A DNA stretch of 64,000 bases from Meandrina meandrites (Eukaryota > Cnidaria > Anthozoa > Scleractinia > Meandrinidae): the NCBI GenBank assembly GCA_963693305.1, contig OY855908.1, forward strand, positions 19,825,493 to 19,889,492, written 5' to 3'. Numbering within the stretch: position 1 is the stretch's first letter; every line of letters begins with the position of its first letter. The position numbers were made by a program, and so were the translations under genes. Of this stretch, positions 12,223 to 33,600 are shown in pieces. The notes under the pieces are model-generated. The model saw only the letters and a program-made list of their open reading frames with translations, was not told where the DNA came from and ran no database searches.

Positions 12223-13012
12223 GACTCAATTGTACTTCCGTGTATCCAAAGTGCTGTACAACAAATCGTGTAAACCGATGGTTTTTATCGAGATATCACA
12301 TAAAACTTCCTTCGAAAACATAGATAGAACTTCCAAAAAAATGTAAATCATTTATTTTGTTTTTTCAAAGCAAATCAATAATTAATTTGTTCCTACCAGT
12401 CAGAAGTTTTGTTTAATGAATGTTGTTTTAGAAATACCATTCTTTGCGGTTTCATGTTGAAAACAACACTCGAGAAAGCATTTTCCGTTACGACCTGATT
12501 TGAACAGAGGAGAACTTCTTAAAGTTTTTCAGTAATTTTGCACCAATATATAGAACAGACCCTTAAACAAGAACCAAATTTCACACCATTGACGACAAAG
12601 TAAATATGTCTAGCAGGTGTTTCGCAGATTTCATAACATGAACTGTTAACCAATGACACGAATGAGATCTATTTTATTGTACAGACGCATAATCTACATG
12701 GGCGGAACTGGGCAAGCAATGTTTACACTGGCATATCACATCCTGTTACGAGTTAAGGCCAACACGAGTCTTGAACGCGCGCTCATAACTGTTTTATGTT
12801 CATATGTTAATGAGCCCAGAAATGAGAAATCAGTTACTGTAAAGGTTCAGACCATTCCTTCATGAACGTTTCTTACAAAACAAAAAACAACTTAATCTTG
12901 AATTTATACACTTCTAACGGAAATTTTAATTTTCTATTTTTATCTTTATTATTTCGTAGCGTACCGACCATGTTAAATAAAGGATTGATTGATTGATTTA
13001 TCTGTTTTGTTT

Positions 13013-13345
13013 AAGGTGGCTGATAGCGGTTTCTAGTACTTTCCAGCTCTTATACATTGATGGGTCAGTACTACAAATCTTTATCGGTTGCTGCTACAAT
13101 AATGACATCAAACAAATGTCCAATCATTGGCAAACAAATTGTGGTTATTTTTTTACATCACTGGTTACCATAGCAACAGCATTACCTGTTAAAAACACCT
13201 TTAATTTTAGCTTTAAGTTCTTATAACTCAAAAACGGGCTCGGTGAACCCCAATCTGTATTATCGAGTTATGATCAACATGTTAAGGTACAACTTTTTTG
13301 CAAAATTAGAAAATTTCCTGGGAGCGTTTCCGAGCCACCTTAAAT
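13013..13345. repeat. Interspersed repeat, copy 1 (AAGGTGGCT ends)
   Basis: The element begins TTAAGGTGGCTGATAGCGG and ends GAGCCACCTTAA, so it has short terminal inverted repeats. A diverged second copy lies at about 24105-24400; both share CTTTCCAGCTCTTA, CAAATGTCCAATCATTG and TGGTTACCATAGCAACAG in order. No coding content. It is a non-autonomous DNA element by structure. Confidence 0.7.
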
Positions 13346-14096
13346 TTTTTTAAACCGCTCCCAGGAAAGACGATGTTCTATTCGGATTAACAGCTTAGCA
13401 CCCTAACGTCACTAATCAAGGTAGTATTATTGGTTAGGTGTCGTTGACCAACTTTTTCAAGTGTAACTCGGTTGAAGTATTCACACTGATAGAACACTAT
13501 CCAGACCCAAGTCCAACTCCATATCTGGTATAAACGGTCTTGTGTATTTGTGGGTTTTAGCCGTTTACTGGCTTGGTTTTTTTCTGCCACATGACGTGAT
13601 ATTTGCCTCACAAACACTGGGTTTGTGTGGTACTTTTGGCTCCCTTCCCCTTTTGCACACGTTTATTTATTATGTCGGCGTGCTTCGCCTCGCAATCAAC
13701 GGGTTTGTGTAGTGCTTCTCCCTTGGGCTCCCTTCCCCAACGCGTTGGCCGACACACGACCACCGACGTGTCGGCAACTATTTTGTCTTTCCGTGATTTA
13801 CCGCGGATAGATGTTGCGTCGGCGGTGCTTTGGTGACTTTAACTCTTGAAATTAAATCTTTCATTGGTCGAGTTAGGTGTTTTGCGTCTCGCTTTTTAAA
13901 ATTCCATAACCATTTGATACGTTTAAGCTGCAATAAGTCTGAAAATGATCAGTGCTTTCGTCGACGCCATTTTGTTTTTGTACCATATCGACCTAGTCCC
14001 CACCCGACTTTATTGTTGAGCGTGACTAGGGACTAGACAGGTATGTCAACTTTATAGTTAGGTTTGGTTTTATTTGGGATCCATTAACTATTCGGG

Positions 14097-14747
14097 ACAG
14101 TCCCTTTTACGCTTGCTAATAAGAGATGGACATGTACTCCCACGCCCAGAAGTTAGTGTTTGGCATGACCCAAAACCAGATGACCCGAAATATTGCCAAT
14201 ACTCAATACTTAAAACACAAGGCCCAAAACTTAAACCAGAAAATCTCACACACGGCCACCCATAAAAGACGAAAGGCTGGCGGGAAAGGCCACAAAAAAA
14301 ATGCGCAGATTGTAGAGTCGGCATATTACTCCACTAGGATAAGGGCTGAAGAGACGCAGCGAGTAAAGGATGGAGGACCTAGAAAGCCTTGAGATATTGG
14401 AACGCGGTAGATGCAAGAAACTAACCAATTTGGATTGATAAAGTCTGCCAGCTGGCTTCCAGGACTAAAGTGTTCGCTATCCGGGGTCTAAAACTGTACA
14501 CTATTCGCGCCAGCCCCTTACAAGCGCGAATGTAAATAAGAGCTCCGCATCTCATTTCGGCCCAGTTCAAGTAAGAATCCGGGCTGTTGGCAGCCGAGAC
14601 ATGTTGTTTCTTCCTCTCGCGCTTGCCTCCTCATGCCACCGTGCTTTGCTTTCCCCACCCTTCCTCACCCTATCCATTTCCACTTGCAATTTACACAAGC
14701 GCGGCCGCATATCTCCATCTCTTATCAGCGAGCGTGAAAGGGACTGT
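14097..14747. mobile_element. Non-autonomous DNA element with ~35-bp inverted ends
   Basis: The left end reads ACAGTCCCTTTTACGCTTGC then TAATAAGAGATGGA, and the right end reads TCTCCATCTCTTATCAGCGA then GCGTGAAAGGGACTGT, its inverted match with a few changes. The roughly 650-bp interior has open frames without any recognised domain. No target duplication could be settled, so the superfamily is not assigned. Confidence 0.65.
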
Positions 14748-14807
14748 TGCGAAAAGTATACTTTTCAAGTAGCCGTAAACATAAATAAAATAAAACAAAA
14801 TAAACAT

Positions 14808-14942
14808 AGGAGAACCCAGAGAAAAACCCGACGAGAACCAAGTACAGACTCAACCCACATAAGACACCAGGTCCTGGATTCGAACCTGGGCCACATTGGT
14901 GGAAGGCGAGAGCTCTCACCACTACGTCACGGCCATCCTTGC
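14808..14942 (-). mobile_element. tRNA-derived SINE, copy A (minus strand)
   Basis: On the minus strand this reads GTAGTGGTGAGAGCTCTCGC, then CCAGGTTCGAATCCAGGACC (B box), then TATGTGGGTTGAGT and GGTTTTTCTCTGGGTTCTCC. The same blocks in the same order occur on the plus strand at 27265-27490, so these are two copies of one SINE family. Confidence 0.8.
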
Positions 14943-15798
14943 TCACAATCCCTGCTTCAAACGCCTCTTTTTCCTTTCCAAAAGTATTGATCTCTTTTGA
15001 TTTTTTTTTTTTGAAATATTGTTACAAAGTGAATACTGATATATAAGAAGGAGACCAAGGAATACTTAGCGAAGGAACCGATGAAGGGTAAGCTTCACCT
15101 GAAGATCACTGGGCGAGCTGTTCACGGAGATAAGGGAGGATCTGTGCATCATTTACTCGGCTTCAGAAAGAAGGTACGTAAAGATTGGATCGTACATAAC
15201 CCTACTTGGCACTTCTCAGCCGGGCTAACATAAACACTTGACTACCAAGAGAAACAACACATAGCAGTATGCAACAGATGCAATGTTTTTATTTTGCTTG
15301 CCCTCAGCTGTTGATTAACAACGTTATTATCATAAACAATTTGAAACTGGAGTGTGTGGTGATTGGCCATACCATCCAATTTGACTGCGAGATGTGTTGA
15401 TATACAACCATAATAAATATCATGAAACAATAAATATCTTACTTGACGATTGGCTCCTGAATGGGCCTTTATAATATTAATGCAAACACTGAAACTATTA
15501 TTTTAAATGAACATAATACGATTAAGAATCCCAGTGGTGGGAGCAGACTATGTAACTGTTCTTTACATGACATGATGGCTTATGCAAGAATGTTGACTAG
15601 AACCTTCTTTTAAGGTTTATGTGCATATTCGCACAGAAAATTATCAACTGCTTCTTCAGTTACAACTACCAACGCTTAGATACATAGGAAGATTGGATTT
15701 CCATATGAATCCCAAAACCACAGAGGACTAATCGATTAATAAAAACTATGGGTGAGATCTTATCTTTAGGGGAGAATACATAGACGTGTCCACGAGAA

Positions 15799-15936
15799 AT
15801 CCATTTGGACTACACCTGGATCGAGACTTCTGGCCACCTCCTCTGGCCGGCGTTCACGGACCTATTGCCTAATCTGCACAGATCTGATTGGCTGGGACCG
15901 GCCAGAGGTCTCGATCTTGGCGCAGTCCAAATGGAT
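15799..15936. repeat. Hairpin element behind the homeobox gene
   Basis: ATCCATTTGGACTACACCTG with GATCGAGACTTCTGGCC on the left is matched inverted by GGCCAGAGGTCTCGATC and AGTCCAAATGGAT on the right. The right edge lies 33 bases from the stop codon of the homeobox gene (15969), so it is probably in that gene's 3' UTR. Confidence 0.7.
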
Positions 15937-15968
15937 CGCGGGCTCTGGGGACGAGAACGAATTTCTTT

Positions 15969-18533
15969 TCAGTTGTGTGTATTGTTGTTGTAGAACATGT
16001 GTGGTACATTGCTGGGACAACACCGGCAGAAGTCTCCTTCCCAGGCATGCTGCTGGGGCTCAGGCCTCACGGACGGTTCCCGGTATGTCAAGGAACGAGT
16101 ATTAGTTAAGAGGAGCATGGGTGATGGTGACATCACAGGTCCTGGCTGAGTTCCATCATGATTTGCTATCTTGAGTTCTTTACGCCATTTAAATCGCCTG
16201 TTCTTGAACCAGGTCTGTGCCACAAATAAACAGAAGAAGAATGAAGTGAATGGAAGTGGTATTTTTTCGTATGATTTGTAGGACATAGGATAACTATAAA
16301 AATTCTACCACTGAAAATGAATTTTAATCTTTTTATGAAAGGTCACTTTTAGACGAGAATAGAATTATATTTACCTGCACAATAACAGGAGAGAGTCCAA
16401 GTTTGAAGGCCAGGGCATTTCGCTCTTTGCCCGTTAAATACAAAGAAGAAAGGAAAGAATTCTCAAGGGCAACTTTCTGGTAAATTGAAAATCGCGTGCG
16501 CGGGATCTTTGGCCTGTCATTGGCAGGTCTTGTGTCTTCAGGCTGTGATAACAGCTGCCCTGCAGCAAAACAACAATGATTACAAACTTGTCACGGTCTA
16601 TTATATTTTGACGAATACAGGAATTTAATAAAGAAAAAAAAACAATTTGCTAACTAATGAGGCTCAAATTAGGCCAAATTCTAGTTCGATAGCTCTGTCG
16701 AAAGCGAATTGCTACTTTTCACTGTAACGCCACGAAAAAGTAAAACCCAAACCACTGAGTTAAAGAAATCAAGAATTTGAAATGTCCGAGTCTCAGGTTT
16801 GTGCGGTATTCTGTGAACGAGTTATCCGTCAAAATGATCCACACAAATTTATAGCTATGACAACAACACTTCATCATTAGAAATATGGAAACGCAATATT
16901 GGTACCCCGCAAAGGATTACCAATATGGCGGTCGAAAATCAATAATAACATGTGAAATTCACTTCTGCTATAAAAAGCGATCAGTTAGCCCTCATTCATA
17001 TAAACACTTATCGCAATTTGAATTGGTTAAAAATGACCGCGGGGATGAATCGATGAATTTATTACACACAAATAACACAAATAGCTGTATGAAACACAGT
17101 GTACTATACATTAAGCCGGTTTGTACCCAGCCCACCCCCCACTGCGAGTCTCCGCGATCTACTGAGTTGGAAAAATGACTGGCAGGATTCTCAAGTGTTA
17201 TTGTCGATGAAAATGGCGTAACCTGTCAACGCCAGGCAACTTTTTGAAAACTTGACAAATTGTCACGACTTGTCCAGTGAACGAAAACTGGAGAGATATG
17301 AAATGCCAATTAGGATATTTGAAGCGAACTTTCGACGAACTCGTTGGCTTCAAGAAAAAGGCAATCTCGTCCCCAGAGCCCGCTTTTCTTTTCGACAGCA
17401 CCAAGAACGCGTCCATTCTCGTCCCCAGAGCTACTCGTGTTATTTGTGGCCCCGTTTCGCCGACCACGTGACCAAAAGAAACGGAGGGTTCTGGGAACGA
17501 GAATGCGCCAAGTCCGATGAGAAAGTCAGCCATTCACGAATTTCCGGTCGTTTATTCTCAAATCTGATTGGTTGACGATTGAAAATGAGCACTCTGTGCA
17601 TGCTCAAAAAATGGGACTTGGTCAAAGGTCGCGTTCTCGGTGCTGACCAAAAGAAAAGCCGTCTCTGGGGACGAGATTGCAAAAAAGGCGATTTCTCTTC
17701 ATACAATTTCAATGTTATTCTAACAAAAATAAAACAAAACAAAGAAACAAACACAAAAAAGGAACAGATCACATATTTTCATGGTCTACACTCCATTAGG
17801 CCGTCGATTTTAGAGTACAGCTTATTAACAAAAAGAGAAAATCGAGAAAAGCATGAAAATGACGTCAGTAAATAACAAACAAGTCCGGTTACAAATCTGA
17901 ACATTAGTTATGTGCTACAATTTTTTAAGGAGCAAAATATGCTTGCTGTTAATTTTCTTTCTACGAAAATTTAAGGGAAAACAAAACGTTGTTTTTTAGA
18001 AACGAAAACATATTGTACTGGAGGAACACTCTACATTCCTTACAAAGCGTTACGTGGTACGCAACACGAGAAATTTAGTTGATTTTTGCTGCATATTACT
18101 AAACCATTCGGTTGCAAAAATTCGAAATTAAGTAAAATTTAATTGTGAAATAAATTGCAAGTGGTCCATGTCCACCGGCTGAGAATTAACCCTGAGTGCT
18201 CTCAATATTATTTTTTACCTTTTGGTAAAATGAATAAAAAAATAAATTTTTTTAAGAAGTTAAGGATAACTTTAGCGCTACAGTCAGCAAAAATAAGGAA
18301 ACAAACAAACGATGAAGAGACTGATATCAAGGAACTTTAAATACCTTGGGGAGCAAATCGCAAGGAACGTCCTATGGTATTCCGGCGTGCGAGTGAAAAG
18401 TGCACATTTACTTACCTTCCTCTAGCAATGTGTTTGACGCACTTTCAGGCATTGGCTTTTCAGCACTCGACGAAAGAGATTCCGCTTTATCATCAGACAA
18501 ACCAAATTTCTTCGCTGGAGTTTCGGCCATCAT
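15969..18533 (-). CDS. Divergent homeodomain transcription factor (3 exons)
   Basis: Minus-strand exons 18533-18416, 16559-16375 and 16214-15969 join with matching phase and encode 182 residues. The start MMAETPAKKFG heads a short Ser/Glu-rich N-terminus. Residues about 56-115 form a gap-free 60-residue homeodomain: RTRFSIYQ, LENSFLSSLYL, and in the recognition helix VQTWFKNRRFKWRKEL. The expected core residues fall in place (L16, F20, W48, F49, N51, R53). Position 50 is Lys, which in Bicoid, Otx and Pitx proteins directs binding to TAATCC-type sites; the YL in the second helix is more like ANTP-class proteins. The class is therefore left open. An intron interrupts the homeodomain just before the recognition helix. 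The tail is Pro/Gln-rich and ends near a repeat, so its last part may be recently acquired. Confidence 0.85.
17361..17680. mobile_element. MITE with ~32-bp terminal inverted repeats
   Basis: The left end GCAATCTCGTCCCCAGAGCC then CGCTTTTCTTTT is matched inverted by AAAAGAAAAGCCGTCTCTGG then GGACGAGATTGC. The element is about 320 bp and lies in intron 1 of the homeobox gene. Fragments of the same end sequence occur at about 15939-15958 (GGGCTCTGGGGACGAGAACG), inside the element near 17416-17432, and at about 4150-4170. Confidence 0.8.
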
Positions 18534-19174
18534 ACATGCGTTGTCACGTTGGACCTTTTCACCAAAGCTTTATCTCCTTTACAGTAAGGTAGAAAAGGCG
18601 CTTGCCATTCATTGGTCAGTTCATTACTGACGTAAGAAATATGAGAATGTTTATGTTATTACGTCATTTTCTGATCACGGCAAAATAATTCAGCTAGTTT
18701 GAAAATTCTAAAAATGGTTTTTCAAAATACCAATGATTGAGTTAAAAATTTATTTCTTTCAAAGAAAATCACTCAGATTTTTGATCCATTGCTTTTCTGG
18801 ACCTAACTCATCCTGTGTTTGTTTTGTTTTGATGCTCGGCAAATTTCCAATACGTCATCACTTAATTAAGGGTATTATAACCGACCAATCGTGTAAGGTC
18901 GCTTTTCTGAAGACTTCTTTAAACTTGGGAAAAAACAATGTTATCTGTAACATGAAAACACGCCGTCAATCTACATCTCTTGTGATTAGCACCGACAAAT
19001 AACAGTGATTTCCTTTGATTTTATGCAGTGCCGAAACAATCTTTGGTGTGTGGGTGGGGGTGGGGGTCAAATTGACTGTGAATCCTATATATAATCCATT
19101 AGTTTGTGTAAAGACCTCCTTCCCCTAGGCTGAGTTGCAGGCAAGGCACTTAACTGTTCACTTTACAGTTCCTT

Positions 19175-19345
19175 TCTCCATCCAGGTGTGTCCGGCGGCG
19201 AATTTACTGCTGGGGGTAATCCTGCGATGGACTAGCATCGCATTCAGGGGGGAGTAGAAATACGCCTTGTCGCTTCATGCTACTAAAACCGTGGTAAGCT
19301 CCGGCCTAATGAGTCACTAGGCTCGAATGCGGGCAGAATTTACCT
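19175..19345 (+). mobile_element. SINE 3' part (partial copy)
   Basis: GGCGAATTTACTGCTGGGGG, CTGCGATGGACTAGCATCGC and TAAGCTCCGGCCTAATGAGT match, in order, the 3' half of the full SINE at 60226-60610. The tRNA-like head is missing here, so it is a truncated copy; an A-rich tract follows about 50 bases later. Confidence 0.75.
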
Positions 19346-20638
19346 TTTAACCTCTTTTAACCTCTTCCCGCTACGCGTTTAAAACTGAACTGAAAAAAAA
19401 AAAAAAAAAAAAACCGTACCGTACTTCACGCGGTACACATTAGCACGCCATGCAAGCATTCCCTAAACATTTCACTCTCTTTTTTTCTCCTTCTTTACTA
19501 ACTGTCCTGTAAAAACAACAAATTAAATCCCTTAACTACTAAGTTGGGCAACATAGTTGAAAAGCAGTATTCTATTGGAGAAACTTGAATATGTCACTTG
19601 TGGCCTGGAGAAGGTAACCTTGGCGAGCAGGATTTTTGTTGGTGTGAAGTGGTTGTTATTTACACATGACTAGCAACAGCTACTTCCTGAAGAGAATATG
19701 ACATGGAATTAACAAATAGACTGCGAGTGGATGTTACTGCCGGCTGTAGCGAGGGGCGATATATAGTGCAGCAACCACAATGAACCACGCACGCGCGCAC
19801 CAAGCGGAGATTGCAAGTGCCATTCTAGAAACTCAGCCACGTGGAAAGTAGTTCACTTAACGTTTTATTTCATAGGGTTATCACATCGAACGTCTAACAA
19901 GCATGGTTTGTTTTGAAGATCGATGCCCCTATGCTAGAATTAAATGACCTATCATTTCCTTGTGCAAATCGTACCTATATATGGTTGCCACGCACGAGGC
20001 TCTCTGGTTTCTTGTGGCACCGTATTTTTGAGTCCGTTTTAGTGACTGTAGAAGGTTTTGCTTTCAGCAAGTCTCTAATTATCGGCGGGCCATCTGCAGG
20101 TACAGCATGTGCATAATGCGGGGTGCCCGTACCCAACGAAATTTTGGTTTTATATACCCGATTTTTTTTTTCACCAAAAGGGGGATTTAGAGGAACGGGA
20201 TAAACTGAAAAATAACTAGGTACCCATTAAGCGGCCAATTACTAAAGTCCCAAAACTATTGTCAGTGTTATACTGTAAATAAAACCCCCTTTAAGCGGCC
20301 ACCTCTATTAAGCGGCCGAGGGCCACCTTTCTGCCGTCCCGATGTAGAGGGTGAGCGGGGGGTGAGCGTGGGGACAAGTAGCAGAAGAGAACCTCTAAAA
20401 CTGACAACGTGTACAGGGAGCATTCGAGATAAAGGCGGGCCAATAATATCTATAGTTTTGGCTTATCCATACACTAACAATAAGTTAAAAAAAATCATTT
20501 CACACTCAGTTTATTATCTAGGCAGTAATTTTGCTAGAACACGCCGAAAGCGGCCTTAAGAATAAAATAATTACTAAAATCAGTTCTGTGTTGCAAGTTT
20601 GAAAAACTGGTTTCATTTACTTCTTGTTTTTATCATCT

Positions 20639-20644
20639 TTTATT
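20639..20644 (-). terminator. Polyadenylation signal AATAAA for the PECR gene
   Basis: TTTATT on the plus strand is AATAAA on the minus strand, about 60 bases behind the TAG at 20705-20707. Position and orientation fit the cleavage and polyadenylation signal of the PECR transcript. Confidence 0.6.
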
Positions 20645-20704
20645 CTTGTACAATATTTACAAAGTTTTGTTTTTTGGTCACTTAATGTAAGATGTTTTGA
20701 ACGT

Positions 20705-30493
<9,789 letters not shown>

Positions 30494-30653
30494 GACGTCA
30501 CGCACGGTTCCGCGCGGTGAGGTTAGTCTTGCGCATGTCCAAATGATTGATTGAATCGAAGGCGATAGCAGGCGCATCTATAGAGCCTCCGTTTCCATTG
30601 ACCAGCGGTGATTATTTTAAAAGAGATGTGTTGTTGAAAAAAGTCTCGTGAAA
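30494..30653. promoter_or_regulatory. Bidirectional promoter of PECR and CDK5RAP3
   Basis: The PECR start (minus, 30493) and CDK5RAP3 start (plus, 30654) lie head-to-head about 160 bp apart. The region is CpG-richer than its surroundings (GCACGGTTCCGCGCGGTGAG). A perfect CRE palindrome, TGACGTCA, is at 30493-30500, at the very edge of this gap. No TATA box was noticed, as is usual for housekeeping bidirectional promoters. Confidence 0.65.
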
Positions 30654-33600
30654 ATGCAGGTTTGTATGTTTGTTTCGTTTGAGAAATGTGTTCAATCCGT
30701 TTAACAAGTGACTTTGTACTTCATTTGTTATTGTAATAGAAACAAGATGACTCCAAAGGGAATGCCAGAGAAGAGGAATTACTTCCAATTGACATTTACT
30801 ACAACAAACTTTTGGGTAAGGGTCGACTGGTGAACAGACTGAATTCAATTGTAATATCTTCAAATATTTAAAAAGTTTAAAGTTTCAATAATGTTATTGG
30901 CAATTAAAAATAGTCAGCGACCAGCAAAATAGGAGAGAGATAGAGAGACAGAAAAAATGGCAAATACACTGTAAATGTAAGAGGAAATATTTCCATTCTG
31001 CTTTCCAAACTTAACAGCTGCTCTTTTGAAGGGAAATGAGAAAATGAGTGGCCCCAATTTTCTTTCTTTCAGAGATTGATAAAAAATTGGAGATGTTGGG
31101 AAATCTATAAGAAATGTTGACAAATAATCAGTGTTTATGGAGTCCATCCTACGTGGGAGGCTGTTGGGAGGGGGATGGGTAGGGATTGGGGAGGGAGAGT
31201 TTTGGAATAAAATGACTCACATCACAGCAGATGTTCTCATTTGGTGCATACATTGAACATAGGGAGACCTTAGTGGTTAGCCCGTTGGATTGGGGATTGA
31301 ACGGTCTGGAAGCACTGTCGATTGATATCTTGGACAAGACACCAATAACAGTTATACTACCCCTGTCTAGCATGGAGTATGGTTTGGCAAACTGTACAGG
31401 CAACCAGTCAAAGTGTTGTGGTAACTACAGTATGGTGATGGACTGGCGTCCCATCTTGGGGGAGAAGCAATTATGCTTCTCTTTGCTTCATGCTACAGAG
31501 ACTGAGATGAGCTCTAGCAGTATGGGCCAGTTTAGTGGTCCATCTCCAAGTTGCCTTCTTGCAAAACCTTTCATTTGAAAATACATTTTACCTACACATT
31601 CATTTTGAATTCATGCAAAGCAGACATTTTTGTATGAAAGCTTTTGCAGGAGGACTTGTTCTGAAACAGAGCGCAGCAAAAGGCAAAAAGGAAATGGCCT
31701 ATATATTGGACTAAAGCAATTTTTTCCTGAGAGTAGGGTTAATTTTTTTAAGATTTTTAATCAAAGAGTTAATTTGTTGTCATTACAGACTGGCTTTTGG
31801 ACAGAAGACACTGTGATGTAAAATGGCAGACGGCTGTTTTGGAGATAAGAGAGAAAATTAATGCAGCTATTCAAGACATGCCTCCTGTAGATGAGATCTC
31901 GCAGCTTCTTTCTGGAACATGTAAGTCCAATATGTACAGCAGATTGAATCTTTCGTGTTTTTTGTGCTTTCTCCTCTGCAGAAGCCTCTGCCTTTTCCCT
32001 TTTTTCCATATTTGTTCCCGGTGTTCTACAGTACTTCCCAAGTGAGCCACTTTGTTGAAGAGTCAATTTGTTGTGTGTATTAATATAAAAATGTGCATGC
32101 ACAAACTCAGAAACTGTTCAGCTCTAAGTATTATTATCCTGAGGAAACTAAAATTATAATATATTTAAAAATAATAAAATGATTTAAGGGGGTTGGAGTA
32201 TTGGGGAACTGAATGATCTACTTAAATGCTGGTACACTCATTGTGGTTAAGCCTAACCAGTGACAAAGACCACCTGTCATGCTGGACTCTATAGGCTGGC
32301 ACTTACCTTTAAAATACAGTGGAACCCCATTAATACGGACACCAAGGGGACAGGCCAAATTGTCCGTATTAACGGGGTGTCCGTATTAAGCAGGGTCTCA
32401 GAAAAAAGTCACGGATACACGTTTTCTCGACGCAAAGATGAAGGCAAACGTTTGTACGGCAACATAACGTTGTTTAATTGTACTGTAACTGTAACAAATG
32501 CAAACTGTGAACTCCCTGACTAAAATTAATAGTTTTTATGAAAACCTTACGATCTAGTTATACACCCGAACTAAACTTTAATAAACTCAACAGTGGAATT
32601 ATTTGACAATGTCGCAACTTTACTATGTACAAGAAATAAAACTCATTTCAACAGCAACAGAACGTTTTCTATAAAATTTCCTTTGTAACTGAAACTCGCA
32701 ACCGTTCCTAAACTCTACCAACCCATTTGAAAAAGTCGGTAACTTTGCTTTGCACGGAAGCTTTTAGCTTGTGACACAAGCGATAGCTGCAGCAAAAGGC
32801 AAAGAAAGTGAAAGGGTCAAACACCGGAAGTCACGCTATTAAGCTTCTCTTTGTAATAAAATGGTTTTAACTCTTCGAATTCTGTCATTATTTGACCAGG
32901 GTCCAATGTCTTCAAATTAGCAAATAACCGCTCACAGTGCGCAGATAAATAGTGTCCGTAAAGCGGGGTTGACAATGTATAAGAGTTTATCACTCGGGAC
33001 ACGGAAAAGTGTCCGTTGTCCGTATTAATGGGTGTCCGTATTAAGCGGGTTAATTTAAGAGAAAATGTATGAGGTTTTCGCCGGGACCAACGAAACTGTC
33101 CGCAATACTGGGGTGTCTGTATTAAGCGGGTGTCCGTAGAGCGGGGTTCCACTGTACTACAGTCATACATGCAACAAGTTTCAAAAGTGCAGTCGAATCC
33201 TGATTTCTCCAGCCTCCTGATAACTTGAACCAAAAGTTGTTTTCGTTGTATTTACTTTACTCAGTCAAACATTGCAATTTAACCTCTGATTTCTCAAAGC
33301 CCTTGTTTCGTAAAACAATATTCTCCTTTCCCTTTGAAGTTTGAGAATAATATTTAAGGATTCCATTGTAAATGCACAATAATTTGTGAACTATGTAAAT
33401 GTAACTGTGTGTTTAACTCCATTCAGAATTAAATTTTTACCTACCAGTTTGTTATTAATTACTGTTTATTGTACAGCCTTACTCTGAATTTACATAATAC
33501 TCATCAGAAAATAAAAAAAAAAGATTAAATAAAAGATTGCAATATATTACATGTACATTTATTTACAGTGTACATGTAGTGTATTGTAAAATTGCATTCT

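Larger units (their letters stand above)
18534..20704. other. Intergenic DNA between homeobox gene and PECR 3' end
   Basis: The first bases are the 5' flank of the homeobox gene (minus strand). The stretch holds a SINE tail at 19175-19345, an A-tract of over 20 bases near 19394, and a diverged repeat at about 20229-20570 with AAGCGGCC motifs (CCTTTAAGCGGCCACCTCTA). The frame at 19913-20116 has no recognised domain. No gene is called. Confidence 0.5.

Noticed and set aside
15051..15174. Stop-free stretch (ending HHLLGFRKK) before a GTACGT donor-like site
   Set aside because: No recognisable family, weak acceptor, and no neighbouring exon with matching phase was found.
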